A stretch of 64,000 nucleotides of DNA from NCBI GenBank assembly GCA_017640725.1, contig JAEPQB010000001.1:1674001-1738000 (forward strand), in the 5' to 3' direction. Positions 49,773-58,314 of this stretch are shown piece after piece. The stretch is from Kordiimonadaceae bacterium. GTDB lineage: Bacteria; Pseudomonadota; Alphaproteobacteria; Sphingomonadales; Kordiimonadaceae. How positions within the stretch are numbered: the stretch's first letter is position 1; each line of letters begins with the position of its first letter. The notes below the pieces were generated by a model. The model did no database searches. It had not been told where the DNA came from and saw only the letters and a program-made list of their open reading frames with translations. Made by a program: the position numbers and the translations under genes.

Positions 49773-50471
49773 ATGAGTGAAGCTCTAGCAGACAATATGG
49801 AAGATGGCGGCAGTTCAGCGGCCGGCCAGCCTGTTCAAGCTGGTGCCAGCCGAAAGACTGAAGCCAAAAGACGGCGGCATCTGCCAAAAGCGGCGCGCAG
49901 ACTTCAGCTCATAAATTCGACAGTTGATTCGATCGCTCGTCGTGGCTTCTCTGACACCACACTCAGCCATGTTGCCAAATCAGCGGGGCTCAGCCAGGGC
50001 ATTGTTAACCTCCATTTTGACAATAAGGAAACCCTTTTTGTTGAGACACTTAAGCATCTGCGCGACGAATTCCGGAATGGTTGGCTAAAGCGCCTGCAAG
50101 AGGCCGACGGTGACCCGGTCCTTGAGATCCGAGCACTGGCCGGCGTCTTTTTTGATCGCCGCATTGGCAGCAAAAGAAAACTGGCAGGATGGTTCGCCTT
50201 TGTTGGTGAGGCCAAGTCCAGACCTATTTACCGGCAAATCTGCGAAGCCTATGACACTGAGTATTTTGATGCGATGGTCAATGCTTGCCAAGGCCTTATT
50301 GACCAGGGTGGCTATGAGGGCTTTACCGCAAAAGAAGCGGCCGGCGCACTTGAGGCCATGCTGGAGGGTCTGTGGCTCTCCATGCATTTAGCCCCCACAG
50401 AAATGGACAGGGATAAAGCAAAAAGCGTCAGGGACGTGTTCCTGAAGCAGTTTTTCAGCAAGCATTTCTGA
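49773..50471 (+). CDS. TetR-family regulator, BetI-like
   Basis: A 232-residue regulator. After a polar N-terminal stretch of about 38 residues, the HTH is LINSTVDSIARRGFSDTTLSHVAKSAGLSQGIVNLHFDNKETLF. The continuation VETLKHLRDEFRNGWL and LAGWFAFVGEAKSRPIYRQICEAYD resembles BetI, the choline-responsive repressor. No choline genes are here, so the ligand is unknown. It is the natural candidate to bind either the GTGATCAC sites or the TGAAC/TGAAT palindromes in this window. Confidence 0.88.
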   Translation: MSEALADNMEDGGSSAAGQPVQAGASRKTEAKRRRHLPKAARRLQLINSTVDSIARRGFSDTTLSHVAKSAGLSQGIVNLHFDNKETLFVETLKHLRDEFRNGWLKRLQEADGDPVLEIRALAGVFFDRRIGSKRKLAGWFAFVGEAKSRPIYRQICEAYDTEYFDAMVNACQGLIDQGGYEGFTAKEAAGALEAMLEGLWLSMHLAPTEMDRDKAKSVRDVFLKQFFSKHF

Positions 50472-50525
50472 TAGCGTTGCTCCCCTCCTTCACCCTGCTG
50501 TCTTGAAATTCACAAACGCGCCGCT

Positions 50526-50539
50526 AATGTGATCACATT
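50526..50539. promoter_or_regulatory. AATGTGATCACATT palindrome upstream of the TPR-sulfotransferase gene
   Basis: A perfect 14-base palindrome, 28 bases before the preferred start at 50568. It overlaps a less likely GTG start at 50529, which argues for the downstream start. It matches the GTGATCAC core of sites at 46741 and 54316. Confidence 0.6.
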
Positions 50540-50567
50540 CACCTTTCCGCACACCGGAGATGATAGA

Positions 50568-52613
50568 TTGCAAACAGGCACACCAAACTCGCCAGCCAGT
50601 GACCCCAAGCAAAAATTCCAGGCAGCCGTCGCGCTTCTTGAGGCAAGGCAATATGCGCAAGCGCAGGCTGCCGCTGCTTCGGCCCTCTTGACATGGCCAA
50701 ACGACCCCAATTTTTTGCGGGTTCTCGGGGTTGCTCTGTGCAAGCAACATCAGTTTCAAGAGGCGGAAAGACATCTGGTGCACGTCACACGCCTGGTACC
50801 AAATTATGCGCCTGCCTATGAGAATTTGGCTGAAGCACAAATGCTTCAGGGTAAGCTGCCCGAGGCTGTAAAATCCCTCCAAACAGCGCTGAAACACAAC
50901 CCGCAATCTCATGCAGCATCCATGAAGTTGGGCGAACTGTTGAACCTGACAGGCAAAGGGGCGGAAGCCGACGAGGTATTCCAAAATGCTATTGCGGCAG
51001 ACCCCGAGCGGGAAAAGCTTGTGCAGGCCATGGATTTTGTACAAGAGGGCAAAATCAAGGATGCCGAAGCAGTCTACAAAGGAATTTTGCGCACCAATCC
51101 GAACCACGTAGATACGCTGCGTCTCATGGGCGTATTGTCCATGAAAAAGGAGAACCATAGTGACGGCGAGGCGTATTTTCGCCGAGCAGTTGAGCTGGCC
51201 CCAGATTTCTGGACTGCCTGGATCAACCTTGGAGTTTCTCTCAATGAACAGCAGAAATTCGGGAAAGCAGAGCAAGCCTATCTTCAGGCTTTGAAGCTTA
51301 AGCCTGGCAACGTTCACACGCTCGAAAAACTCGGCTCCAACTGCATGAACGACGGTCGGATGGAAGACGCGGTTGGTTGGCTGAAAAAATCCCTTGAGGA
51401 AGACCCCCAGCATTTTCCATCTCTGTTGGTGATGGGACACGCACTCAAAACTATTGGTGAACAGGAAGAAGCAATCGACGCCTACCGCAAGTGCGCCGAA
51501 TCAAAGCCAGATTTTGGCGAGGTGTACTGGAGCCTGGCCAACCTCAAAACCTACAAGTTTGACGATGCCGAGCTTGATGAAATGAAGTCTCAGCTCGAGA
51601 CTGTTGCAAATGATCCAACCCAGGAAGACTCGGAAATATCGTTTCTTTTTGCCCTCGGGAAAGCATACGAAGACCGTAAAGACTACCCTCAGGCGTTTCA
51701 CTATTATGCTGAAGGCAACACAAAAAAACGCTTGAATGTGACGTATGACCCCATCGAGTTCGAGGCGCACATTGATCGACTGATCGACGTTTATTCAGCC
51801 GACTTTTTTGCCAGTCATCAGGGACAAGGCTGTCAGGAAAAAGGGCCGATTTTGATCGTTGGTTTGCCCCGGTCTGGCTCTACACTTCAAGAGCAAATCC
51901 TTGCCAGTCACTCGCAAGTCGAAGGCACGGCCGAATTGCATTATTTGCTGCGCATCGCAACCGACACCGGCGTCAACAGAACCGATGGCATCAAATATCC
52001 TGAATGCATGCATGAACTGAAAGACTATCAGTTGAGGGGGCTTGGTGAGGAATATCTTGAGAGCACGCTGCCCCACAGAACTGGGTTGCCGTACTTTACG
52101 GACAAATTGCCCAACAACTTCACAGGTATTGGGTTTTTGCACACAGTTCTGCCCAACGCCAAAGTGATTGATGCCCGGCGCCATCCCCTCGACAGTTGTT
52201 TGGGGGGATTCAAACAGCTGTTCGCGAAGGGACAGGTCTTCACCTATGACATGTACGACTTGGCTCACTATTACAGCCAATATATTCGCATGATGGATCA
52301 TTGGGACGCAGTGTTGCCAGGCAAAGTACTGACCGTAAACTATGAAGAAGTTGTCGCGAACCTGGAGGGGCAGGCCCGCAAAACGGCAGCGCACTGTGGG
52401 CTGGAGTGGGAAGACCAGATGCTGCGCTTTTATGAGACAGAGCGGGCGGTAAAAACCGCGAGTTCAGAGCAAGTTCGCCAACCCATCTACAGCGGTTCAG
52501 TGCATTTATGGCGCCGCTATGAAGAGCAGCTGCAGGAGTTGATTGAATTTCTGGAGCCGGTGCTGATGCGCCTGCCAAAAGAAGATCGTCCAATCAGTCT
52601 CCAGTCAGATTAG
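50568..52613 (+). CDS. TPR-repeat sulfotransferase
   Basis: A 681-residue protein. I prefer the TTG at 50568, seven bases after GGAGA; the GTG at 50529 lies within an operator palindrome. Residues about 10-330 are TPR repeats (for example AEAVYKGILRTNPNHVDTLRLMGVLSMKKENHSDGE). Residues about 420-660 form a PAPS-dependent sulfotransferase: 5'-phosphosulfate loop ILIVGLPRSGSTLQEQIL, and 3'-phosphate site KVIDARRHPLDSCLGGF. It transfers sulfate to an unknown acceptor, perhaps a peptide or lipid held by the TPRs. It converges with the propeller-like gene nine bases away. Confidence 0.88.
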   Translation: MQTGTPNSPASDPKQKFQAAVALLEARQYAQAQAAAASALLTWPNDPNFLRVLGVALCKQHQFQEAERHLVHVTRLVPNYAPAYENLAEAQMLQGKLPEAVKSLQTALKHNPQSHAASMKLGELLNLTGKGAEADEVFQNAIAADPEREKLVQAMDFVQEGKIKDAEAVYKGILRTNPNHVDTLRLMGVLSMKKENHSDGEAYFRRAVELAPDFWTAWINLGVSLNEQQKFGKAEQAYLQALKLKPGNVHTLEKLGSNCMNDGRMEDAVGWLKKSLEEDPQHFPSLLVMGHALKTIGEQEEAIDAYRKCAESKPDFGEVYWSLANLKTYKFDDAELDEMKSQLETVANDPTQEDSEISFLFALGKAYEDRKDYPQAFHYYAEGNTKKRLNVTYDPIEFEAHIDRLIDVYSADFFASHQGQGCQEKGPILIVGLPRSGSTLQEQILASHSQVEGTAELHYLLRIATDTGVNRTDGIKYPECMHELKDYQLRGLGEEYLESTLPHRTGLPYFTDKLPNNFTGIGFLHTVLPNAKVIDARRHPLDSCLGGFKQLFAKGQVFTYDMYDLAHYYSQYIRMMDHWDAVLPGKVLTVNYEEVVANLEGQARKTAAHCGLEWEDQMLRFYETERAVKTASSEQVRQPIYSGSVHLWRRYEEQLQELIEFLEPVLMRLPKEDRPISLQSD

Positions 52614-52622
52614 ATGTTTGCG

Positions 52623-53552
52623 CTATTTCGTGGGCCATGCGTAGGGCCAAACTTCAAGGCCGTGAATCGCATTTCTAACATCCATTGACATATTGATCGC
52701 TTTTGTGGGCCGCTTGGTCTCGAGGTCGTAGATCGAAATGGTTGAGGGCGAAGACCCCGCAGCGATAAGCGTGTCTGAGAGCACGCAGAGGCCACGGCCA
52801 AAACCCTGGCGCGCCACGCGGGTGTCATCCAGGTTTTTGTGAGTAAGCTTGTGATCTGGGAACCGTGGTACCCGAAACGCTGCCCTATCCGTCGGGCTTT
52901 CAAACCGAACCGCGTCTGACCTGGTATCGTTAAAAAGAATACCGTCCCTGAAGGGCTGTGCGTTGTGGATGCCCTCTGGCAGGGTCGTGAAAACCCCGAC
53001 TGCGCGCCCGGTGTAGTTCAATAGGTTTTCCGTCCTTAAGCCGCTGATGAACATGCCGCTTGGGGTACAATAAACCGAGTTTAGGTGCAGTTTGTTGAGC
53101 TGAAGCGGCCCGTCGTCTCCGTTTGGGTCATACCGTTCAGCGCCAAAACGGGCGCCATCTGATTTGATGTGCAGCGCCCAATCAAAGGCCTGCTTTTCAA
53201 GGTTAAACCCAAGGATGCTGTCGAAGCCTGTGGAGGAAATAAACAAGTGCTTTTGGAACACACTGATTTCATGGCAATGCTTCAGATACTGGTTTTTGAA
53301 GGCGCCCACTTGCTCGAATTTCTGATTGAAAACAAACAGTTCGTCGCTGGCGACCACGTAAATTTTGTCATCATGAAAAGCGATGCCGCGCAATCCCCGG
53401 TCCCAGCCACGGCCTTGCCAGTCGATATCAGCCGTGTTCCAGTCAATGGTTTGCAGGATGTCACCATTGTCCGTATTGATCAGGTAAATGCCACCGTGGC
53501 TTTCGCCCTGGTTACTGCCGCGTACCACGGATGTCGCGATGAGTGTTGTCAT
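52623..53552 (-). CDS. Propeller-like protein of unknown function
   Basis: A 309-residue protein without signal peptide. Repeated strand-turn units (GGIYLINTDNGDILQTIDW, KIYVVASDELFVFNQKFEQVG, LFISSTGFDSILGFNLE, TLIAAGSSPSTISIYDLETKRP) suggest a beta-propeller. No enzyme motif is evident, though HCHEIS, LHLNSVYC and IHNAQPF place several histidines and an asparagine in the core. It lies between the sulfotransferase and the hydroxylase genes, and 25 bases after the latter, so it is in an operon with the hydroxylase. Confidence 0.7.
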   Translation of the reverse strand: MTTLIATSVVRGSNQGESHGGIYLINTDNGDILQTIDWNTADIDWQGRGWDRGLRGIAFHDDKIYVVASDELFVFNQKFEQVGAFKNQYLKHCHEISVFQKHLFISSTGFDSILGFNLEKQAFDWALHIKSDGARFGAERYDPNGDDGPLQLNKLHLNSVYCTPSGMFISGLRTENLLNYTGRAVGVFTTLPEGIHNAQPFRDGILFNDTRSDAVRFESPTDRAAFRVPRFPDHKLTHKNLDDTRVARQGFGRGLCVLSDTLIAAGSSPSTISIYDLETKRPTKAINMSMDVRNAIHGLEVWPYAWPTK

Positions 53553-53577
53553 GCTGTTTGAACTCTAAATTGCCGGG

Positions 53578-54138
53578 CTAGGCCGCAGCGCCTGGAATAT
53601 AATCAAAGATAAAATGGATACGATCTTCATTGCTGTTGTTCATGACACCGTGACGTAGTTGGTTGTTGATTTCATAGGCATGACCAACCTCAAACTTGTG
53701 CGGTCGTCCTTCGATCATGAACCGCACCATTTTGTTGGTTTTGATTGGTATATGAATGCGGTGGCCATGATGAAAAGAGGGGTGCTTGTCCGTGTGTGTA
53801 ACAATATGTTTGCCGGGCAAAAGTTTTGCCGCCATCGCGCGGATGATGGTGCCGCCCTTTGTGTAATGTTTGGCAATCAGGTCATGCATGATAGGCATGG
53901 CAGTCGCGGACAGAAGGTCCCAGGCACCGCCTTTCACCACGTCGATGGACGGCCAATTATCATGGTCGCAAAAGATCATTATTAGTGACTCGGTATTATA
54001 GTGGACCTCGGCATATTTCTCTTGCCGTATGGCTTCTTCTTTCCAGATCGAGTCATCTGTACCAAGAATCACCTCGGACAGTTTGTTCGCATGAATGGGA
54101 CCCAAATCGCGAACCGGAATGCCAATATCCACGTACAC
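53578..54138 (-). CDS. Aspartyl/asparaginyl beta-hydroxylase-family oxygenase
   Basis: A 186-residue protein of the Fe(II)/2-oxoglutarate Asp/Asn hydroxylase family. The HxD motif is in HIVTHTDKHPSFHHGHRIHIP, followed by RFMIEGRPHKFEVGHAYEINNQLRHGVMNNSNEDRIHFIFDYI, where the second His and the Arg for 2-oxoglutarate lie. It probably hydroxylates an Asp, Asn or other residue. Its start is divergent from the TonB receptor. The pairing with a sulfotransferase suggests tailoring of a shared substrate. Confidence 0.87.
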   Translation of the reverse strand: MYVDIGIPVRDLGPIHANKLSEVILGTDDSIWKEEAIRQEKYAEVHYNTESLIMIFCDHDNWPSIDVVKGGAWDLLSATAMPIMHDLIAKHYTKGGTIIRAMAAKLLPGKHIVTHTDKHPSFHHGHRIHIPIKTNKMVRFMIEGRPHKFEVGHAYEINNQLRHGVMNNSNEDRIHFIFDYIPGAAA

Positions 54139-54269
54139 ACCCTGTATTTAGTCGAAAATTCGAGATCAAAAGCTTTGCGCATTTTTGCGCATTGCTCAAC
54201 CCCTAGATGCCTTGAGGGCCTCAAAACCCTTGGTTTATCTGAGGCAAGTGCGTGAAAAAATAGCAAATC

Positions 54270-54291
54270 AAAATGAACAGCTGTTCATTTT
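54270..54291. promoter_or_regulatory. 22-base perfect palindrome between hydroxylase and TonB receptor genes
   Basis: Half-site AAAATGAACAG followed by its reverse complement. It is the same length as the palindrome at 35131 and shares AAAATGAA at each end. It lies 131 bases upstream of the hydroxylase start and 101 upstream of the receptor start. Probable TetR-type operator. Confidence 0.65.
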
Positions 54292-54315
54292 TGCGATTTC
54301 TTGCTTGATAAAAAA

Positions 54316-54325
54316 CGTGATCACG
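54316..54325. promoter_or_regulatory. CGTGATCACG palindrome upstream of the TonB receptor gene
   Basis: A perfect 10-base palindrome 67 bases before the receptor start, sharing AAAAACGTGATCACGA with the site at 46741. It is 24 bases from the 22-base palindrome, so two regulators may act at this promoter. Confidence 0.55.
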
Positions 54326-54392
54326 AGTTATGGTTCTGACTGGGAGAGATAGAGGCCGAATTTCGGCACAACGCGATACTTAGGGGGGGCTC

Positions 54393-56849
54393 ATGCCTGC
54401 TAAAAGAAAAACCGCACTTCGTTTTGGTGTTTCCTGGATTGGGATAACGGCTTTAATTGGCGCGCCGTCTGTTGCAAGTGCGCAAGAAGCAACGACCGAT
54501 GACGATAATGAATTATCTCTTGAAGAAATTATTGTAACCGCGCGCAAGCGTTCCCAGCGCCTGCAAGATGTTCCGCTGGCGGTGCAGGCGTTTGATACCA
54601 ACGCCATTCGCGAAAAAGGCCTGAGAGATTTCCAGGATTATGCGCGCGAATTAACAAGCGTTTCATTTGGCACCTCTTCGCCCGGCGCGACGACCATAGC
54701 CTTCCGCGGCGCGCTTTCGCAGCCAACAGGGTTCGACACTATCAGCTCCTCTATCCTGTATCTGGACGAAGTTCCCATCACGCGTGATGGTCAGAACCCC
54801 GATGTGCGCCTGATCGATGTTGAGCGTCTGGAGGCCCTTTCTGGACCGCAGCCAACGGTTTACGGTGCTGGTTCACAGTCAGGCACACTTAAAATTGTTA
54901 CGGCGAAGCCAAACACTGAAGAGTTTGGCGGTTGGGTTGAGGCTGGTGCGTCGACCACTCGTTTTGGTGAGGGAAGCTTTGATATCAGTGGTGCGGTTAA
55001 TATTCCGATACAGGAAGATAAGCTCGCCGTTCGCCTTGTTGGTTTTTACGAATATGAAGGCGGTTATATTGATAACGTTCTAGGCACCACTGCTGCCTAT
55101 TCAGAAAACAATGGTGACCGCGACAACGCAGACCAGGTCGAAGACGACATCAACGATTATGAAATCGTCGGTGCGCGCGCAAACTTCCTGTTCAAGCCAA
55201 CTGAGAATTGGTCCATCACGGCGGGGGTTATTTACCAGTCCGCCACGATTGACAATTTGTTCGATTTCAACCCTGCGTTTGGGGACCTGAATACGATCAA
55301 GTTCAAGGAAGAAAACCGCGAAGACGATTGGTATAATCTGGCGCTAACGATTGAAGGTGATCTTGGATTCGCCAATCTGGTGGCTGCTTCAGGATACCAT
55401 TCAAGAATCATTGACTATGACATTGATTCTACGGCTTACATGACTGCCTACCGCGACGCTGGTTTGGACCTGGTTGCCTACTATACAGGCACGCCAGCCT
55501 TCACAGATTACGCCACTTGCTCGGCCTACTATATTTGCTTTGTAAACTATAACGACTTTGGTCCGAACCCAACCGGCACAATCAGCTTGGATCAGCGTGT
55601 GCGCTCTTTCGTTCAAGAGGTCCGTTTGACCTCGAAAGAGGACAGCGGCAGCCGTCTTAGCTGGGTTGCGGGTGCTTTTTACGAGCGCACCAACAATGAT
55701 TGGGACTATCTATCCCGCGTCGACGACTTTGACGAATTTGGTGGCATTGGCGGATCTGTCTTTACTTACTACGGCGTTGCACCAACCGAAGACTGGTTCG
55801 ATCAGGGCTTCCGCGAGGGCCAAACCTACGGCGGTTTGCCAGGCAATGACTTCAACGGCTACCGAGGCGACATCGAGTCGATCGCCTTCTTCGGCGAAAT
55901 CACCTACGACCTGACCGATACTCTTTCGTTCTCTGCCGGTGGTCGCTGGTTCTCCACGGACTTCCGTGTGGCTGAGAATTCGTTATTTGTTGGCAACGTC
56001 TCTGACGCATTCGACGAGACACAAAAGACCACCGACTTCTCACCGCGAATTAACCTGACCTACAATAATGGCGAAGGTTTCCTCGCCTACGCGACCTACT
56101 CGGAGGGTGCGCGTATCGGTGGACGAAACGGTGGTGTCCAAACCCCGGCACAGCGCGCAATCGCGCCCGATGCATTCGATGGTGATGTGCTTAGAAACTA
56201 TGAAGCGGGCATCAAAGCGACATGGATGAATGGGCGTCTGATTACCAATGTGACAGGCTTCATGATGAACTGGGAAGATTTCCAGGTGCAAACGCTCCTG
56301 CCGTTGGCTGGCGCAACAATCGTGAACGCGGGTAATGCATCAATCGATGGTTTTGAAGCGCAGTTGGCTTTTAAAGCAACCCAGAACTTGGAAGTTTCGT
56401 TTGCGGTGTCACACATTGATGCGACGCTTGATGAAGACGTCATTTTGGCGGACGGGGCTGTGATTGCAGGACTGGCGGGCGACAGGCTTCCTGCGACACC
56501 GCGCTGGCAAATGAGCGGTGGCTTGCAGTACACAACCGATCTGCCCTGGAATGATCTTGAGGGCTTCTCAAGGTTTGACTGGAGTTACACGGGCAGTTCA
56601 ACAAATGGAACGCAGGCATCTGTGGCCTTGTTTGGTGCCGGTTCGACCGTTCCGCAAGTGCAACCATCATACAATATTGGTGATTTAACATTCGGTGTTC
56701 GATCGACCGAGGGGCTTGAGGTTTGGCTGTCGATCAACAACCTGTGGGATGAACGCGCCATCACCTATATCTGGCCGCGATTCCAGGACAACCGGGTGTT
56801 TACGGTACGACCGAGAGAGATCAGGGTCGGAATCTACAAACCGTTCTAA
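54393..56849 (+). CDS. TonB-dependent outer-membrane receptor
   Basis: An 818-residue receptor. Signal peptide ends near VASAQEA; the TonB box region is LEEIIVTARKRSQRLQDVPLAVQAFD. The plug domain covers residues about 50-165 (TIAFRGALSQPTGFDTISSSILYLDEVPI, then RLEALSGPQPTVYGAGSQSG). The C-terminus ends in phenylalanine (PREIRVGIYKPF), as expected for a barrel. The substrate is unknown; the sulfotransferase, hydroxylase and symporter nearby suggest uptake of an organic compound, not simple iron scavenging. The exported cupin gene follows after 34 bases. Confidence 0.93.
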   Translation: MPAKRKTALRFGVSWIGITALIGAPSVASAQEATTDDDNELSLEEIIVTARKRSQRLQDVPLAVQAFDTNAIREKGLRDFQDYARELTSVSFGTSSPGATTIAFRGALSQPTGFDTISSSILYLDEVPITRDGQNPDVRLIDVERLEALSGPQPTVYGAGSQSGTLKIVTAKPNTEEFGGWVEAGASTTRFGEGSFDISGAVNIPIQEDKLAVRLVGFYEYEGGYIDNVLGTTAAYSENNGDRDNADQVEDDINDYEIVGARANFLFKPTENWSITAGVIYQSATIDNLFDFNPAFGDLNTIKFKEENREDDWYNLALTIEGDLGFANLVAASGYHSRIIDYDIDSTAYMTAYRDAGLDLVAYYTGTPAFTDYATCSAYYICFVNYNDFGPNPTGTISLDQRVRSFVQEVRLTSKEDSGSRLSWVAGAFYERTNNDWDYLSRVDDFDEFGGIGGSVFTYYGVAPTEDWFDQGFREGQTYGGLPGNDFNGYRGDIESIAFFGEITYDLTDTLSFSAGGRWFSTDFRVAENSLFVGNVSDAFDETQKTTDFSPRINLTYNNGEGFLAYATYSEGARIGGRNGGVQTPAQRAIAPDAFDGDVLRNYEAGIKATWMNGRLITNVTGFMMNWEDFQVQTLLPLAGATIVNAGNASIDGFEAQLAFKATQNLEVSFAVSHIDATLDEDVILADGAVIAGLAGDRLPATPRWQMSGGLQYTTDLPWNDLEGFSRFDWSYTGSSTNGTQASVALFGAGSTVPQVQPSYNIGDLTFGVRSTEGLEVWLSINNLWDERAITYIWPRFQDNRVFTVRPREIRVGIYKPF

Positions 56850-56883
56850 CGAACATCATTCCATCACACGTTCGGAGGCTTCG

Positions 56884-57369
56884 ATGATAGCGATCAAACG
56901 TTTCCTGACACACAGCTTCCGCGCCGCAGCTCTGCTCGGTGCGGTGGCGGCAACTGCAACTATGGCACAAGCAGACGGCCATGGCGGCGGCGTTAAACCG
57001 CCGGCGCCGTGGACTGCCGCTATGCTCAACAAAATGGTGCTCGACAAGCTACCTGACATTGATTGGTCGCCGGTGGAAAGCGGCACGCGCCGCAACGCAG
57101 AAACTGTTCTTTTCGAAGGGGAAAACACGGTTTCCGTTTGGGATGCGGGCCCCGCAAAGCTCATTCTTGATGAGCCGCTTCCCTACGACGAATTCGTATT
57201 TGTGCTTAAAGGGACTTTGGTGCTTACCGACAATGAAGGCAACTCGCAAACATATAAAGTCGGTGACTTTTTCATGCTGCCCAAAGGGTTCATGGGCACA
57301 TGGGATATGACGGAAGAGTACCGTGAGCTGATTATCATCGATACCACAGCCTATAATGAAGACGGGTAA
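56884..57369 (+). CDS. Exported cupin (DUF861-like)
   Basis: A 161-residue protein. ATG 56884 follows CGGAGGCTTCG and starts a signal peptide (LLGAVAATATMAQADG). The cupin part reads PYDEFVFVLKGTLVLTDNEGNSQTYKVGDFFMLPKGFMGTWDM, similar to the cytosolic cupin at 42634. Metal-ligand histidines are lacking, so it may only bind a ligand. It is co-transcribed with the TonB receptor and could hold the imported substrate in the periplasm. Confidence 0.78.
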   Translation: MIAIKRFLTHSFRAAALLGAVAATATMAQADGHGGGVKPPAPWTAAMLNKMVLDKLPDIDWSPVESGTRRNAETVLFEGENTVSVWDAGPAKLILDEPLPYDEFVFVLKGTLVLTDNEGNSQTYKVGDFFMLPKGFMGTWDMTEEYRELIIIDTTAYNEDG

Positions 57370-57401
57370 ACCCCAGTAGGTACCTGACAAGTTATGCAAA
57401 A

Positions 57402-57427
57402 AAAAGGGGCGTTTCCGCCCCTTTTTT
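57402..57427. terminator. Bidirectional rho-independent terminator
   Basis: AAAAGGGGCG-TTTC-CGCCCCTTTT forms a 10-base stem with A-run before and T-run after, between the convergent cupin and purU genes. It would stop transcription from both sides. Confidence 0.9.
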
Positions 57428-57429
57428 CT

Positions 57430-58278
57430 TTAGGTGAATACCACCGTTTTTCCATCGTTATGGAACACCCGGTGCTGCAGATGCCAGCGCACGGCACGTG
57501 AAAGCACCCGGCTTTCAATATCGCGGCCGATGCGCACAAGGTCTTCTGCACTGTCCGAGTGTTTCACCCGTGCGACTTCCTGCTCGATGATAGGCCCTTC
57601 ATCCAGGTCAGGCGTTACATAGTGCGCGGTGGCGCCGATCAGCTTCACACCACGGGCATGCGCCTGGTGATAGGCTTTTGCCCCCTTGAAACTGGGCAGG
57701 AACGAATGGTGGATGTTGATGACTTTGCCAAAAAGCTGCTTTGACAGGTCGTCAGACAGAATTTGCATGTAGCGCGCCAGAATAACCAGGTCGATCTGGT
57801 TATCGGTCACCCAATCCAGAAGCTTTTTTTCTTGTTCTTTTTTGGTGTCTTTGGTGACTGGCAAATAGATAAATGGCACGCCCGCATGCTCGACCTGGTC
57901 CCGGTGCATTTCATGGTTGGAAACAACGCCAGCCAATTCCATATTCAGGTCGCCGCGTTTCCAACGATACATCAGGTCGTTCAAGCAATGATCCATTTTG
58001 GAAATCATGATCAGCACGCGGCCTTTTTGTGTTTCCGGTAATAGCTCGCTTTTGATCTGAAACCGCTCGACCACGGGGCGCAGTTGGAATTCCACGCGTT
58101 CAATGTCATTGCAGGAGAACCGAATACGCATCAGAAACTTCTTGGTCTCCTGGTCGTCAAACTGCTGACACTCAAGAATGTTGCCGTCATTTTCAGCAAT
58201 GCAGCGTGAAATGGCAGATACGATGCCTGGTTGGTCATCGCACGTAACTTTCAAAATATAGGTTGCCTGATCAGACAT
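57430..58278 (-). CDS. purU: Formyltetrahydrofolate deformylase
   Basis: A 282-residue enzyme with an N-terminal ACT domain (residues about 6-80, TCDDQPGIVSAISRCIAENDGNI) and a formyltransferase-like catalytic domain (KVINIHHSFLPSFKGAKAYHQA, and ATAHYVTPDLDEGPIIEQ). It releases formate from 10-formyltetrahydrofolate. In organisms that demethylate compounds onto folate, PurU returns folate and supplies formate to the formate dehydrogenase; fds genes are in this window. It lies 36 bases downstream of the puuB-like gene. Confidence 0.95.
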   Translation of the reverse strand: MSDQATYILKVTCDDQPGIVSAISRCIAENDGNILECQQFDDQETKKFLMRIRFSCNDIERVEFQLRPVVERFQIKSELLPETQKGRVLIMISKMDHCLNDLMYRWKRGDLNMELAGVVSNHEMHRDQVEHAGVPFIYLPVTKDTKKEQEKKLLDWVTDNQIDLVILARYMQILSDDLSKQLFGKVINIHHSFLPSFKGAKAYHQAHARGVKLIGATAHYVTPDLDEGPIIEQEVARVKHSDSAEDLVRIGRDIESRVLSRAVRWHLQHRVFHNDGKTVVFT

Positions 58279-58314
58279 GGTTCAAAGCCTTTGGTTGAGA
58301 AGTTTGATAGGGGA

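Noticed and set aside
49773-50471. Naming the TetR regulator betI
   Set aside because: It resembles BetI, but no choline or betaine genes (betA, betB, betT) are present in the window, so the specific name is not justified.
50529-50567. GTG start at 50529 for the TPR-sulfotransferase
   Set aside because: It lies within a perfect palindrome likely to be an operator and has no ribosome site; TTG at 50568 has GGAGA at correct spacing.
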